61,870 bases of DNA, taken from assembly GCA_002432805.1 (NCBI GenBank), contig DJGV01000002.1, forward strand, positions 1 through 61,870. The letters run 5' to 3'. The stretch comes from Fervidobacterium sp. UBA5837. GTDB lineage: Bacteria; Thermotogota; Thermotogae; Thermotogales; Fervidobacteriaceae. The notes under the pieces are model-generated. The model made no database searches, was not told the origin of the DNA, and worked only from the letters and a program-made list of their open reading frames with translations. Position numbers and translations under genes: made by a program. Positions 15,368-24,988 of this stretch are shown here, piece by piece (the stretch's first letter is position 1; every line of letters begins with the position of its first letter).

Positions 15368-16507
15368 GTGGATTATCTTCTAACAAAGGAACAGTTACTT
15401 GCAAGAGAGTTGTTTAGAACATTTGCAGAGAAAGAAGTTAAGCCATTGGCACAGAGAGTAGATGAGGAAGAGTATTTTCCATACGAGACGGTTGAAAAGA
15501 TGGCAAAATTGGGTATGTTGGGCATACCATTTCCAAAGGAATTGGGTGGTGCTGGTGGTGATTACTTGACGTACGTCATGGCAGTTGAGGAGTTGGGGAG
15601 AGTCTGCGGTACGACTTCCATAATTCTCTCAGCACACACATCACTCTGCTGCGATCCTATTTATAGATTTGGCACATCGGAACAAAAGGAGAAGTATCTG
15701 AAACCATTGGCACGTGGCGAGAAGCTTGGCGCATTTGCACTGACTGAGCCCAATGCAGGCAGCGATGCAGGGAATCAACAGACTGTTGCAAAGCTTGATG
15801 GTGATTTCTACATACTCAATGGCTCAAAGATATTCATAACGAACGGTGGCACAGCGGATGTCTTCATCATCTTTGCCATGACCGACAAGAGCAAGGGTAC
15901 AAGAGGTATCAGCGCTTTCATAGTTGAGAAAGGTTTCGAAGGTTTCAAAGTAGGTAAGGTCGAGGAGAAGATGGGAATAAGAGGTTCTTCAACGACAGAG
16001 CTCATCTTTGAAGATTGCAGAGTACCGAAAGAAAACTTGCTTGGTAGTGAGGGAATGGGATTCAAAATAGCACTTCAGACGTTGGATGGTGGAAGGATAG
16101 GCGTTGGTGCTCAAGCACTCGGCATAGCACAAGGTGCCATCGATGAGGTATTGAAGTATGTGAAAGAGAGAAAGCAATTTGGCAAATCAATAGGTGCATT
16201 TCAAGGATTGCAATGGTACATTGCGGATATGATAACTGAAACGGAAGCTGCAAGATTACTCGTCTACAATGCAGCGATGAAGAAGGATAGAGGCATTCTC
16301 ACCAGTGCAGATGCTGCGATGGCAAAGAAGTACGCATCAGACGTTGCGATGAAAGTTACAACGCAAGCGGTACAGATTTTCGGTGGTTATGGATACACGA
16401 AGGACTATCCGGTTGAAAGAATGATGAGAGACGCGAAGATAACTCAAATATACGAAGGAACAAACGAGGTTCAAAAGATGGTCATTGCAGGTCAGTACAT
16501 AAGATAA
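15368..16507 (+). CDS. Acyl-CoA dehydrogenase (short/branched-chain type)
   Basis: 379 residues from GTG 15368, chosen because GGAGG lies 8 nt upstream. Landmarks of the family: AFALTEPNAGSDAG near 120-135 (flavin and substrate loop), FITNGG, GIRGSSTTEL, ERKQFGKSIGAFQG and QIFGGYGY. The C-terminal IYEGTNEVQ carries the Glu that acts as catalytic base in butyryl/short-chain enzymes. It uses FAD to form a 2,3-enoyl-CoA and passes electrons to ETF. etfB and etfA follow at 46 nt and about 100 nt, which makes a Bcd-EtfBA module. Butyryl-, isobutyryl- or isovaleryl-CoA are all possible substrates. Confidence 0.93.
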   Translation: MDYLLTKEQLLARELFRTFAEKEVKPLAQRVDEEEYFPYETVEKMAKLGMLGIPFPKELGGAGGDYLTYVMAVEELGRVCGTTSIILSAHTSLCCDPIYRFGTSEQKEKYLKPLARGEKLGAFALTEPNAGSDAGNQQTVAKLDGDFYILNGSKIFITNGGTADVFIIFAMTDKSKGTRGISAFIVEKGFEGFKVGKVEEKMGIRGSSTTELIFEDCRVPKENLLGSEGMGFKIALQTLDGGRIGVGAQALGIAQGAIDEVLKYVKERKQFGKSIGAFQGLQWYIADMITETEAARLLVYNAAMKKDRGILTSADAAMAKKYASDVAMKVTTQAVQIFGGYGYTKDYPVERMMRDAKITQIYEGTNEVQKMVIAGQYIR

Positions 16508-16553
16508 TTGCAAACGGAGAGGTTAATAAAAACGCGTTAAAGGAGGCAGGAAG

Positions 16554-17336
16554 ATGAAAATCATAGTCTTTGCCAAGCAAGTTCCAGATACAACTGAAGT
16601 CAAAGTGGACCCGATAAAGGGAACGCTCATCAGAGATGGAGTCAAGTCTATAATGAATCCGGAAGATAAGAATGCACTTGAAGCAGCACTTCAATTAAAA
16701 GAATCTCACAACGCAACTGTGACTGTGATCACGATGGGACCTCCAGCCGCAGAGGCGATTTTGAGAGAGAGTCTCGCTATGGGGGCAGATGAGGCGTATC
16801 TTATCACTGATTCATTGTACGCAGGTGCAGATACGTTAGTTACCAGTATGATACTTGCAGAGGCTGCTAAATTAGTTGGATATGATCTCATACTCACGGG
16901 TAGACAGGCAATAGATGGTGATACAGCACAAGTCGGAATAGAGATTGCTGAGCACCTCGGAATTCCAGTCGTGGCTTATGCAACGGACATATCGATAAGT
17001 GGTGACAGTGTCGTAGTAAAAAGAGAAATTGACAACAGAGTTGAAGTCATTTCAACAAAATTACCTTGCGCAATTACGTGTTCAAAAGATATGAATACAC
17101 CAAGGTACATGAATCTGTACGACCTGTTCGGTTGCTATTCAAAAGAGATAAAGATATTGAACAACTCAGTACTCAATTTTGACAAGACAAAAGTGGGGTT
17201 AGTAGGCTCACCAACGAAGGTGAGAAGAACATTTACAAAAGGTCCAAAGGGTGAGGGCAAGGTCTTCCAAGGAGATGTGGAGGAATCCGTTGAAAAGGTA
17301 ATGAACGTCTTTGCGGAAGTACTTAACATACATTAA
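16554..17336 (+). CDS. etfB: Electron transfer flavoprotein beta subunit
   Basis: 260 residues, start behind AAAGGAGGCAGG. It has the conserved beta-subunit segments VITMGPPAAEAILRES, AMGADEAYLITD and LTGRQAIDGDTAQVG, which resemble the EtfB of anaerobic butyryl-CoA dehydrogenase complexes. In those complexes EtfB binds an extra FAD and NADH and bifurcates electrons to ferredoxin and the enoyl-CoA. Whether this one bifurcates cannot be settled by eye. Forms a heterodimer with the next gene product. Confidence 0.95.
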   Translation: MKIIVFAKQVPDTTEVKVDPIKGTLIRDGVKSIMNPEDKNALEAALQLKESHNATVTVITMGPPAAEAILRESLAMGADEAYLITDSLYAGADTLVTSMILAEAAKLVGYDLILTGRQAIDGDTAQVGIEIAEHLGIPVVAYATDISISGDSVVVKREIDNRVEVISTKLPCAITCSKDMNTPRYMNLYDLFGCYSKEIKILNNSVLNFDKTKVGLVGSPTKVRRTFTKGPKGEGKVFQGDVEESVEKVMNVFAEVLNIH

Positions 17337-17437
17337 CATACATTGATTGATGCATGATGGATGTACGTGGTTGACATCGAGGAATACGATCAACGAAAAT
17401 AATGAAAGCAATGGAAGTAATGGTGGAGGTGATGGAG

Positions 17438-18451
17438 ATGATAATGGTTTTTTGCCAACAAGATGATGGAAATCTTCATAGAGTTGGATTGGAATTGCTC
17501 AGCAAAGCAGTAGAATTGGCAAAGGATATAGATGCAAAAGTAACGGCAGTTACCGTTGGAAGCGACATAAGCCACTTGGCAACCACGCTTACTCAGTATG
17601 GTGCGGATAGAGTTATTCTCGTAAAGAGTGAGCTCCTTGAGATGTACAATTCGGATCTTTATACAAAGGCCCTTTCTGAAGTTGTGGAGAAAGAAAAGCC
17701 GGAGATATTTCTCATCGGTGCAACTCAGCTCGGTAGAGAATTGGGTCCAAGACTCGCTGCAAGATTGAAGACAGGCCTCACTGCAGACTGTACACATCTT
17801 GAGATAGATAAGGAAACCAAATTACTGCTGATGACAAGACCTGCATTTGGCGGAAACTTGATGGCAACGATCGTCTGTCCAAATCACAGGCCACAAATGG
17901 CTACAGTCAGACCTGGTATTTTCGAACCGCACACTTCAGATACAGTAAAGTCAGCGGAAATTGTGGAGTATACACCCTCGATTAGTTTCGAAGATGCAAG
18001 AATTGTCGTTGAAGAATTTTTTGAGAAGGTCAGAGAAGATTTAGACATCACTCAAGCGCAAGTGATTGTAAGTGGTGGTAGAGGAGTTGGATCAGCGGAG
18101 GGGTTTGAAAAGCTCAGAGAACTTGCCAACCTACTCGGTGGTACGTTAGCGGGCTCGCGCGCTGCTGTCGATAATGGGTGGATCGACAAAGATAGACAAG
18201 TTGGTCAAACTGGCAAAGTGGTAAAGCCAAAGCTCTACATAGCGATAGGCATATCTGGAGCAATACAACATCTTGCAGGAATTCAGGAAGGCACGTACAT
18301 CGTGGCTATAAACAAAGATGCCGATGCACCGATCATGAAAATTGCAGACCTCGGCATAGTTGGCGATTGGCAGCCAATAGTAAATGGACTCATAAAGAAA
18401 CTGAGCAAGAAAGCAAGCAAAGAAGACGATTACGAAATGGCGAGGTCATAA
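17438..18451 (+). CDS. etfA: Electron transfer flavoprotein alpha subunit
   Basis: 337 residues from ATG 17438, which is 5 nt from GGAGGTGA; several ATG codons lie upstream in frame (from 17402). The C-terminal FAD domain is intact: VSGGRGVGSAEGFEKL, LAGSRAAVDNGW, QVGQTGKVVKPKLYIA and GISGAIQHLAG. The N-terminal domain is the usual HUP-like fold. It carries the electron-transferring FAD to the acyl-CoA dehydrogenase encoded two genes upstream. The operon ends at a hairpin 50 nt downstream. Confidence 0.95.
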   Translation: MIMVFCQQDDGNLHRVGLELLSKAVELAKDIDAKVTAVTVGSDISHLATTLTQYGADRVILVKSELLEMYNSDLYTKALSEVVEKEKPEIFLIGATQLGRELGPRLAARLKTGLTADCTHLEIDKETKLLLMTRPAFGGNLMATIVCPNHRPQMATVRPGIFEPHTSDTVKSAEIVEYTPSISFEDARIVVEEFFEKVREDLDITQAQVIVSGGRGVGSAEGFEKLRELANLLGGTLAGSRAAVDNGWIDKDRQVGQTGKVVKPKLYIAIGISGAIQHLAGIQEGTYIVAINKDADAPIMKIADLGIVGDWQPIVNGLIKKLSKKASKEDDYEMARS

Positions 18452-18502
18452 CTCTTTCTAGTAATTTCAATCAATTGAATATTAAGCGAAATAGGAATAG
18501 AA

Positions 18503-18537
18503 TCAAAAAGCCCCGGTGAAAACCGGGACTTTTGATT
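18503..18537 (+). terminator. Terminator of the acyl-CoA dehydrogenase-etfBA operon
   Basis: AAAAGCCCCGG and CCGGGACTTTT around loop TGAAAA, with one C-A mismatch, then TTTTGATTT. Confidence 0.8.
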
Positions 18538-18663
18538 TCTTAATACGTGCGTTATACAAAATATAAATATCGAACGAATACAACTCGAATAATTTACACA
18601 AATTTTGGCACTTCGGTGATACAATAAGAAGTTAAATGAGCAAGATTTCACAAACTACAATTA

Positions 18664-18728
18664 GAGGTTATAGAATGCGCAAAAAGAGTGTATTCTATTC
18701 AGTTTTGATTTACTGTACACCCAAATGA
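18664..18728 (+). pseudogene. Truncated 5' copy of the neighbouring chemoreceptor gene
   Basis: The stretch from GAGGTTATAG through the ATG at 18675 and the next 20 nt is almost identical to the ribosome binding site and start of the chemoreceptor at 18940-18970. It reads MRKKSVFYSVLIYCTPK and then stops, compared with MRKRSIFTIFLL in the intact gene. It looks like a remnant of a tandem duplication whose body has been lost. Confidence 0.7.
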
Positions 18729-18949
18729 GTATATAGAGATAGAATGGAATTGAATAATGTATTTGAAGAATTGAGCAAGTGAATGGTATAATTATACCAA
18801 ATACAGTATTTGTCTATACGTTTATTGTCACATATTATCACAGAATGTCGATTAACCATTTTTGTACATCATCTATTTGTACAAATTTTTTTGGTAAAAT
18901 ACTATTGAGGATTTAATTTGAAAACTACTTACAAAGGGGAGGTTATAGC

Positions 18950-20659
18950 ATGCGCAAAAGGAGTATATTCACCATATTTTTGCTTGCTGCAGTTATATCA
19001 GTTATCGTGGTTACACTCGTCGTTACGATACCAACTATTCTTCAGTTCAAATCCACACTCCAAGACCTCGAGTTTCAAAAGATCAATCAAATAGTTGGTA
19101 TAGCATATAAAGAAGTAAATTCGATCTATGAATTGGAGAAGAGTGGAGTGATAACGCATGATGAGGCTGTACAGAGGATAAAGAAGACAATTGGTAACTG
19201 GACATATCAAGGAGAAGATTACGTATTCATAATCGATAGCAACTACGTAGCTGTTGTGCATCCGACGTTGGCAGGAAAAAGCACTGAAAACATCGCGGAT
19301 AAGAATGGTACGTACATTTACAAGACGTTGGTGGATCAAGCTAAGAGGAATGGTGAGACAACCTTAGAGTACTACTGGGATAATCCAAACACGAAAGTAA
19401 ATGAATTAAAACACACCTATGCCATGTTCTTTGAACCATACGGTTGGACAATTGCATCTGGAATGTGTGTATCCGATATAGAAAAGATCGTTGATGAACA
19501 CATAAGAAGTTTGACTTTCTTCATATTCTTGATCGCTGGTATAGTTGTAGTTGCGGATATCATTTTCTTGGTTTTCATAATGAGACTATACAGGAAAGAA
19601 GCTCAAAGTGTTGCTGAGGGTATAGAGAAAATTTCCTCTGGAGATTTCACCGTCACATTGGAAGTAAAGAACCTTGATGAATTTGGTATAATTGCACAAA
19701 GTGTAAATAAGATGGTTAAAAATTTCAACCAAAGTTTCACATCACTCAGCAACTCATCAAGAACCGTTGATAATTCATCTTCAAGCTTGGCAGCAATGTC
19801 ACAGCAACTGCAATCTGTTTCTGAAAGCGTAGGTAGTACATTTGAAAGGATAGTTTCCGACTCTCAGAATATCTCTGCATCTCTTGAAGAAGTCACGTCG
19901 AGTGTCGAAGAAGTGGCTGCTTCTGCTCAAACTATCTCGAGGTCATCTCAAGAGTTATCTGCAAAAGCAGAGCAGATTGTTGTGTCAGTAACTAACGGAG
20001 TCAAAGAGGTTGGAGAGGTTGCAAGTCAAGTTGATAAGAGCTATGAGCAGATAATGGAGACATCTAAGATAGTTGAGCAGTTGGCAGCTAATGCACAGAA
20101 TATAGGTGAGATAGTGGATACGATAAATAGTATAGCAGAACAGACTAATCTACTTGCGCTAAATGCAGCGATAGAGGCAGCAAGGGCAGGAGAAGCAGGT
20201 AGAGGCTTTGCAGTAGTTGCAGATGAGATAAGAAAGCTTGCGGAAGAGAGTAAGAATGCAACGCAGAATATAAACCAGATACTGAGCACGATAAAAGAGC
20301 AAGCGACGGATGTCAATGAGAAGACAACAAAGACAGTGGAATCGATAGGTCAGTCATCAAAACTTGCAGGTAGTGTTATGGAAGAATTGAAGAAGATAGA
20401 GGAACAGATAAAGAAGATATCGGACATGATCGAATCGACGGCGGCGGCAGCACAAGAGCAGAGCGCAGCATCCGAAGAGATATCGAGTGCGGTGGAGTCA
20501 TCTGCAAGAACGTTGACTGCTGAGGTAGAACAACTCGAAGAGATAAAATCTTCGATAACGGGATTGGAAGGTTCTGCATCGCAACTTTCAAATGAAAGTC
20601 AAAAACTACAAAATGCAGTCGAAGAACTAACCAAGATAATGTCAATGTTCAAGGCATGA
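18950..20659 (+). CDS. Methyl-accepting chemotaxis protein with Cache sensor
   Basis: 569 residues. A first membrane helix (about 8-28) is followed by a periplasmic sCache_2-like domain (YQGEDYVFIIDSN, VVHPTLAGKSTENI, GWTIASGMCVSDIEK), a second helix near 188-212 and a HAMP domain. The C-terminal signalling domain has the invariant hairpin tip EQTNLLALNAAIEAARAG followed by GRGFAVVADEIRKLA. Cache domains of this type often bind small carboxylates or amino acids; the ligand is not predictable here. Start ATG follows GGGGAGGTT. Confidence 0.95.
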   Translation: MRKRSIFTIFLLAAVISVIVVTLVVTIPTILQFKSTLQDLEFQKINQIVGIAYKEVNSIYELEKSGVITHDEAVQRIKKTIGNWTYQGEDYVFIIDSNYVAVVHPTLAGKSTENIADKNGTYIYKTLVDQAKRNGETTLEYYWDNPNTKVNELKHTYAMFFEPYGWTIASGMCVSDIEKIVDEHIRSLTFFIFLIAGIVVVADIIFLVFIMRLYRKEAQSVAEGIEKISSGDFTVTLEVKNLDEFGIIAQSVNKMVKNFNQSFTSLSNSSRTVDNSSSSLAAMSQQLQSVSESVGSTFERIVSDSQNISASLEEVTSSVEEVAASAQTISRSSQELSAKAEQIVVSVTNGVKEVGEVASQVDKSYEQIMETSKIVEQLAANAQNIGEIVDTINSIAEQTNLLALNAAIEAARAGEAGRGFAVVADEIRKLAEESKNATQNINQILSTIKEQATDVNEKTTKTVESIGQSSKLAGSVMEELKKIEEQIKKISDMIESTAAAAQEQSAASEEISSAVESSARTLTAEVEQLEEIKSSITGLEGSASQLSNESQKLQNAVEELTKIMSMFKA

Positions 20660-20709
20660 AGATGTTATAGATGTTTTAAAGATTGCATGTTAAGTAAAAA
20701 ATACAATAA

Positions 20710-20740
20710 CTAAAGCCTGGCATCAATGCCAGGCTTTTTT
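20710..20740. terminator. Bidirectional terminator between convergent genes
   Basis: AAAGCCTGGCA and TGCCAGGCTTTTTT around loop TCAA. It serves the chemoreceptor gene and probably the convergent membrane protein gene. Confidence 0.9.
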
Positions 20741-20757
20741 GATAGTCTTTGCTTCGG

Positions 20758-21387
20758 TTACTTTACTACAACACTCCATGCAATGAGAAATTGACCAACG
20801 AAGTAAGTCGATAGTATCAAGAAGTCTCTGTTCTTTATTCTTCCAACATACTTGTCATATGCAAGTAGAGAATCGGAAATTACAAAAAGCAATGCACCTG
20901 CAGTTGCAGAGCTTCGTGAAGGTATCGTAGACCACAACATCGTGCATATAGCGATTAAGTATATCAGTACAGGTATTTTGTCTTTTCCCAAGTTTTTGGA
21001 CAAGGCAAAGAGATAATAACAAAGTGCTCCTGCCAAGATGAGTACTAAATAGGCTACCTTATCCCACCCATGCATTTCATATAAGGTAAGAAAGCCGAAT
21101 ATGTAGAGAATTTGGCATACTAAAAAGGATAACATGCCGAACATAAACATCTTCTCATAATCCATAAAGAGATCTCCCAATGCACATATCAACAATCCAT
21201 AGACGATTATGAGTTCGTACTTATTGGTTACTCCAGATAGTGCAAGCAGCGAAAATGAAACGGTCGACATGACCTTGAAAATCGTTGAGAGTAGGCGAAG
21301 TCTCGTAGATGCTTTTGGCCAACACTTCAACCATATAGTTAAACTAGCAAGCACTAATCCCACAATACCCCAAATACCCCACCACAT
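20758..21387 (-). CDS. YhhN/TMEM86 family membrane protein (lysoplasmalogenase-like)
   Basis: 209 residues from ATG 21387, preceded by GGGGGTGTGAAA; an upstream in-frame ATG at 21408 lacks a site. Seven to eight membrane helices. The family signatures are LLICALGDLFMDYEKMF and GALLFVISDSLLAYDKYVG, each with conserved acidic residues. Some relatives hydrolyse the vinyl-ether bond of lysoplasmalogens, which would make sense where ether-type lipids occur, but activity of bacterial members is mostly untested. Confidence 0.82.
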   Translation of the reverse strand: MWWGIWGIVGLVLASLTIWLKCWPKASTRLRLLSTIFKVMSTVSFSLLALSGVTNKYELIIVYGLLICALGDLFMDYEKMFMFGMLSFLVCQILYIFGFLTLYEMHGWDKVAYLVLILAGALCYYLFALSKNLGKDKIPVLIYLIAICTMLWSTIPSRSSATAGALLFVISDSLLAYDKYVGRIKNRDFLILSTYFVGQFLIAWSVVVK

Positions 21388-21697
21388 TTTCACACCCCCT
21401 AAACGCATAAAATATTCATTCGAGGTTCATCGTAACCTCATTGTACCTCGCCTTGTATATAAAAATGCGTTAAATCTATTAAAAGCACAAAGAAGCTGCA
21501 CACAGAACGTGCAGTCCGATAAAACAATTTGATATGGTGAATAGATGAATATATATTTCTTCTGACGATTAACGATCTAAGATTATGATGCCTTCTGTTG
21601 AAGATTCAGATATTCGAAGCATGGTACGTAGCATCTAAGAGTATCTTCCGCTGTGATCTGTTTCTTTCGTTGCATCGAGTATGATTTTTGAATTTTC
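21388..21697. other. Gene-free stretch between two minus-strand genes
   Basis: Contains a CTGCAC/GTGCAG hairpin (21496-21514), which on the minus strand precedes CTTCTTTGTGCTTTT and may be a weak terminator for the S41-like gene. No coding frame with a ribosome binding site was seen. Confidence 0.5.
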
Positions 21698-23113
21698 CTA
21701 TTCGCCTTTCTTAACGATCTCCAAAGCTTCATCAAGCATGAGATCTCTTGTTCCTTTTGTATACTCTATCCTATCTTCCGTAGATACATTGACAACATAG
21801 TTTGGTACCAATACTGAATTACCTTCTTTGTCGCTGAATCGTGCTTTCGGATAGGAATAAGTCATTTTCATGCCTTCGGAATATTGGTATACCACATCTG
21901 TAGTGTGGTTTATTGGAGTTAACGTAGACTCACCTATGATTTGTGCCTTGTTCATTTTCATCAACATGTATGCGAAATCAAGTGCCGCATCGGAAGTATG
22001 TCTATCGATTAGAATCCACAACTTTCCATTGAAAGATGGGGTTCTCGGTGCAAATTTTTGAGTGTACAGTGTCGTTACAAGTTCACTCGTAGACGATTTG
22101 TACTCAATACCGTATTTTTCCAAAACGCTCAAGTTATAAGCACTTAGAACGACCGATACGCTTCTTTGTGACGTTGTAGGTTCACTTATCAAATGTTCAA
22201 AGAATTCTTTAAAGACTGTAAAATCACTTACTGAACAGCCTCTAAGATCTATCAGCAAATCATGCATTCCTTTCATCTCGAGGAATTTCTGAGTTAGGAA
22301 CTCTCTGTATCTATTGTACATAGTCCCTGAAAGTGAGAATGTCCCAAATTTCATTATCCCAACTTCATCACTTTGCTGATATTCAAATGGTTGTCTACTG
22401 GGTAACACATCGTACGATGAACTCAAAGTTGGATAAGAGAAAATGCTAACTGTTTCTACGTTGACCTTTTCTGTCTTATCACCAATTCTCAGTGTAACGG
22501 TATGTGGTTCTGAACGATATAATACCTCGACTTTAGGACGATGAGGATTTCTGAATATTTCGGGCAAAAGTTGGATTAAATCACCTATTTGTTGTTCTCT
22601 CAATCCATAATTTTCACCAGATGTGTAATCAATAAGTGAATCTATCAATTCTTCTGCGTTTTTCCCATCTATTTCGAGCACCTCTGCACCAGCAGGTACC
22701 TTTTCATTGGCTGTTGATGTTACTATGATTCTCTTGTCTATCACTACAGTTGAAAACGGCAGAACTTTGTACTTTGGATCGTACGGTGGATAGAATCTTG
22801 TATTCTGATCCTCCAAAGTGCTGAGTATAGGTTGCACCATTTTGAACGTTTCAATTGCCGACATCTTCTTGGAAAGTTTACTCTTTACATAATCAACTGC
22901 CTCGATGAATCTTCTCTCTTTATCTTTGCTGTCAAGCGTTTTCGGATATGCCTCTGTCACTATTGACTGAAAATAATTCAACGTCTTGGAAATTTCATTT
23001 GGATCAACCAATTTCTTTCTGTACTTGTCGTACTCTATCGACCACGATAGCAGAAAAGTTAGTACAAGGCCAGATATGATAAGAATTATAAAAAGTTTAA
23101 CGCCAATCTTCAA
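21698..23113 (-). CDS. S41 (C-terminal processing peptidase)-like protein, nucleophile Ser replaced by Asp
   Basis: 471 residues. A signal anchor (residues 5-24) is followed by a helical N-terminal region, a stretch that can take the place of a PDZ domain (VPAGAEVLEIDGKNAEEL) and an S41-type core: DLLIDLRG, then GKLWILIDRHTSDAALDF and AQIIGEST. Aligned with active members (RTFSAAEEFAY), the position of the catalytic Ser is Asp in HTSDAALDFAY. The codon is GAT, so this is not an obvious reading error. The protein is probably non-proteolytic and may bind peptides or cell-wall material. Start is TTG behind AAGGGGGAAG. Confidence 0.75.
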   Translation of the reverse strand: MKIGVKLFIILIISGLVLTFLLSWSIEYDKYRKKLVDPNEISKTLNYFQSIVTEAYPKTLDSKDKERRFIEAVDYVKSKLSKKMSAIETFKMVQPILSTLEDQNTRFYPPYDPKYKVLPFSTVVIDKRIIVTSTANEKVPAGAEVLEIDGKNAEELIDSLIDYTSGENYGLREQQIGDLIQLLPEIFRNPHRPKVEVLYRSEPHTVTLRIGDKTEKVNVETVSIFSYPTLSSSYDVLPSRQPFEYQQSDEVGIMKFGTFSLSGTMYNRYREFLTQKFLEMKGMHDLLIDLRGCSVSDFTVFKEFFEHLISEPTTSQRSVSVVLSAYNLSVLEKYGIEYKSSTSELVTTLYTQKFAPRTPSFNGKLWILIDRHTSDAALDFAYMLMKMNKAQIIGESTLTPINHTTDVVYQYSEGMKMTYSYPKARFSDKEGNSVLVPNYVVNVSTEDRIEYTKGTRDLMLDEALEIVKKGE

Positions 23114-23343
23114 CTTTCTTCCCCCTTACTACGATATTTGTAGATTTTTCTTGAACTACAAACATTGTGTAGATGTGTATATTATTATAACCCACAAATC
23201 ACAATATTTCAAAAATCAATAGCTATATCTGTGTCACTTATAATTTAGCAATATGTGTTACAATAATCATAGAACCTGTTTTCAGTCGGTTTCATTGAAT
23301 TGCTCGACAGAATTGAAGAAAACAAACGGATGGAGGCATTTAA

Positions 23344-24882
23344 ATGAACATATTAAGTATAGACTGTGGTACACAAAGTTTGAGAGCCATAATCTTTTCA
23401 AGTAATGGAGAGATGTTGGCAAAAGTAAAGATTGATTATGACCCACCTTATTATTCAAAGGATGTTGATTACGCTGAACAAGAGCCATATTTTTATTGGA
23501 ATATGCTTTGTAAGGCAACGACTCAACTGTCTGAAATGGTCCCAGAATTGTTCTCGAGTATTATCGGAGTTACTCTGACAACTCAACGTGCAACGACAAT
23601 TGTGTTGGACAAACATGGAGAACCTGTGAGAAATGCAATACTGTGGTTGGACCAAAGACTTGCACAAGGAAGACCTAATTTCACTTGGTTGGAAAACTTG
23701 GGGTTCTCAATAATCGGCATGAAGGATGCAGCAGAAAAAGCTTGGAGGAGAAGCACTGCAAATTACATGAGACAGCACGAACCAGCGCTTTGGGCTAAGG
23801 TGGACAAGTACCTTCTCTTATCCGGCTTTTTAACTTACAAACTCACAGACCACTTTGTAGATTCTGTTGCCTCACAAGTTGGATACATCCCTTTTGACTA
23901 CAAACACAACACATGGTTTGAAAATCCCAAACACTATAAATGGCGAATGTTCGGTATCGAACGTGAAAAACTGCCGGACCTTGTTAAACCAACTGAGTTA
24001 CTCGGATACATAACAAAAGAAGCTGCAGCTCAGACGAAATTGAGAGAAGGATTGCCTCTAATAGCTGCGGGTGCAGATAAGATGTGCGAGACACTTGCAA
24101 TTGGTTGTTTCTCGCCGGATGTAGGAAGCATAAGCCTTGGAACAACAGCAACTGTAGAGACAACGTTTGAAAAGTATATCGAGATATTGCCATTCATGCC
24201 ACCGTATCCTTCGATCGTTCCAGACAGATACAATCCAGAAGTTGAGATATTCAGAGGATATTGGCTTATCTCGTGGTTTATGAATGAGTTTGCGGAACAT
24301 GAGGTGATAGAGGCAAGGGAAATGGGAATTCCCGCAGAAGACCTTTTGGATCGTAGGTTGAAGAATATCCCAGCAGGGTCCGAAGGCTTGATCGTGCATC
24401 CGACGTGGACACCAGGCCTAGATAAGGCCTTTTCAAGGGGTGCAATCATAGGATTTTCCGATAAGCATACAAGAATACACATATATCGCGCACTAATCGA
24501 GGGAATAAATTTCGGACTCATAGAAGGGAAAGAGCTGATAGAGAAAAAAACGAAGGTCCAGATGAAGAAAATAGGTATCTCTGGAGGTGGAGCAATAAGC
24601 GATGAAATTTGTCAGATCACTTCAAACATGTTCGGTGTACCTGTCTACAGGGTACAAACATCTGAAACATCGTCGCTGGGGGCGGCAATTGCAGGATGCG
24701 TTGGACTAAAGGAATATCCAGATATAGAAACAGCCGTTAAGAGTATGGTACACATCTCAAAACAATTCATCCCAGATTTAAATGAACATTCCATCTACAG
24801 AAAGATATACAACGATATATACAAAGAATTGTGGCAAACAATGAAACCACTGTACTACAGAATAAGTAAAATCAAACTGTGA
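23344..24882 (+). CDS. FGGY-family carbohydrate kinase
   Basis: 512 residues. The N-terminal ATPase motif is SIDCGTQSLRAIIF, followed by LTTQRATTIVLDKHGEPV and AILWLDQR, which is the substrate-side signature of xylulo-, glycero- and related kinases. The C-terminal FGGY signature region is GISGGGAISDEICQITSNMFGVPV. The catalytic Asp is likely in AAGADKMCETLAIG. It phosphorylates a sugar or polyol; the substrate is not clear, and no transporter or isomerase gene is adjacent to help. Start follows GGAGGCATTTAA. A strong terminator follows. Confidence 0.88.
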   Translation: MNILSIDCGTQSLRAIIFSSNGEMLAKVKIDYDPPYYSKDVDYAEQEPYFYWNMLCKATTQLSEMVPELFSSIIGVTLTTQRATTIVLDKHGEPVRNAILWLDQRLAQGRPNFTWLENLGFSIIGMKDAAEKAWRRSTANYMRQHEPALWAKVDKYLLLSGFLTYKLTDHFVDSVASQVGYIPFDYKHNTWFENPKHYKWRMFGIEREKLPDLVKPTELLGYITKEAAAQTKLREGLPLIAAGADKMCETLAIGCFSPDVGSISLGTTATVETTFEKYIEILPFMPPYPSIVPDRYNPEVEIFRGYWLISWFMNEFAEHEVIEAREMGIPAEDLLDRRLKNIPAGSEGLIVHPTWTPGLDKAFSRGAIIGFSDKHTRIHIYRALIEGINFGLIEGKELIEKKTKVQMKKIGISGGGAISDEICQITSNMFGVPVYRVQTSETSSLGAAIAGCVGLKEYPDIETAVKSMVHISKQFIPDLNEHSIYRKIYNDIYKELWQTMKPLYYRISKIKL

Positions 24883-24932
24883 GATTATACAAACAGCGGT
24901 AGCAATAAGGAACGCGATGACAAAATTGATAA

Positions 24933-24960
24933 AAAATGGGGCCACTTGGCCCCATTACTT
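24933..24960. terminator. Bidirectional terminator between kinase and azoR
   Basis: Perfect 8-bp stem ATGGGGCC and GGCCCCAT with loop ACTT and an A run on the left side. Confidence 0.85.
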
Positions 24961-24988
24961 ATAGAATAATGCGCATATATCTCAAAGT

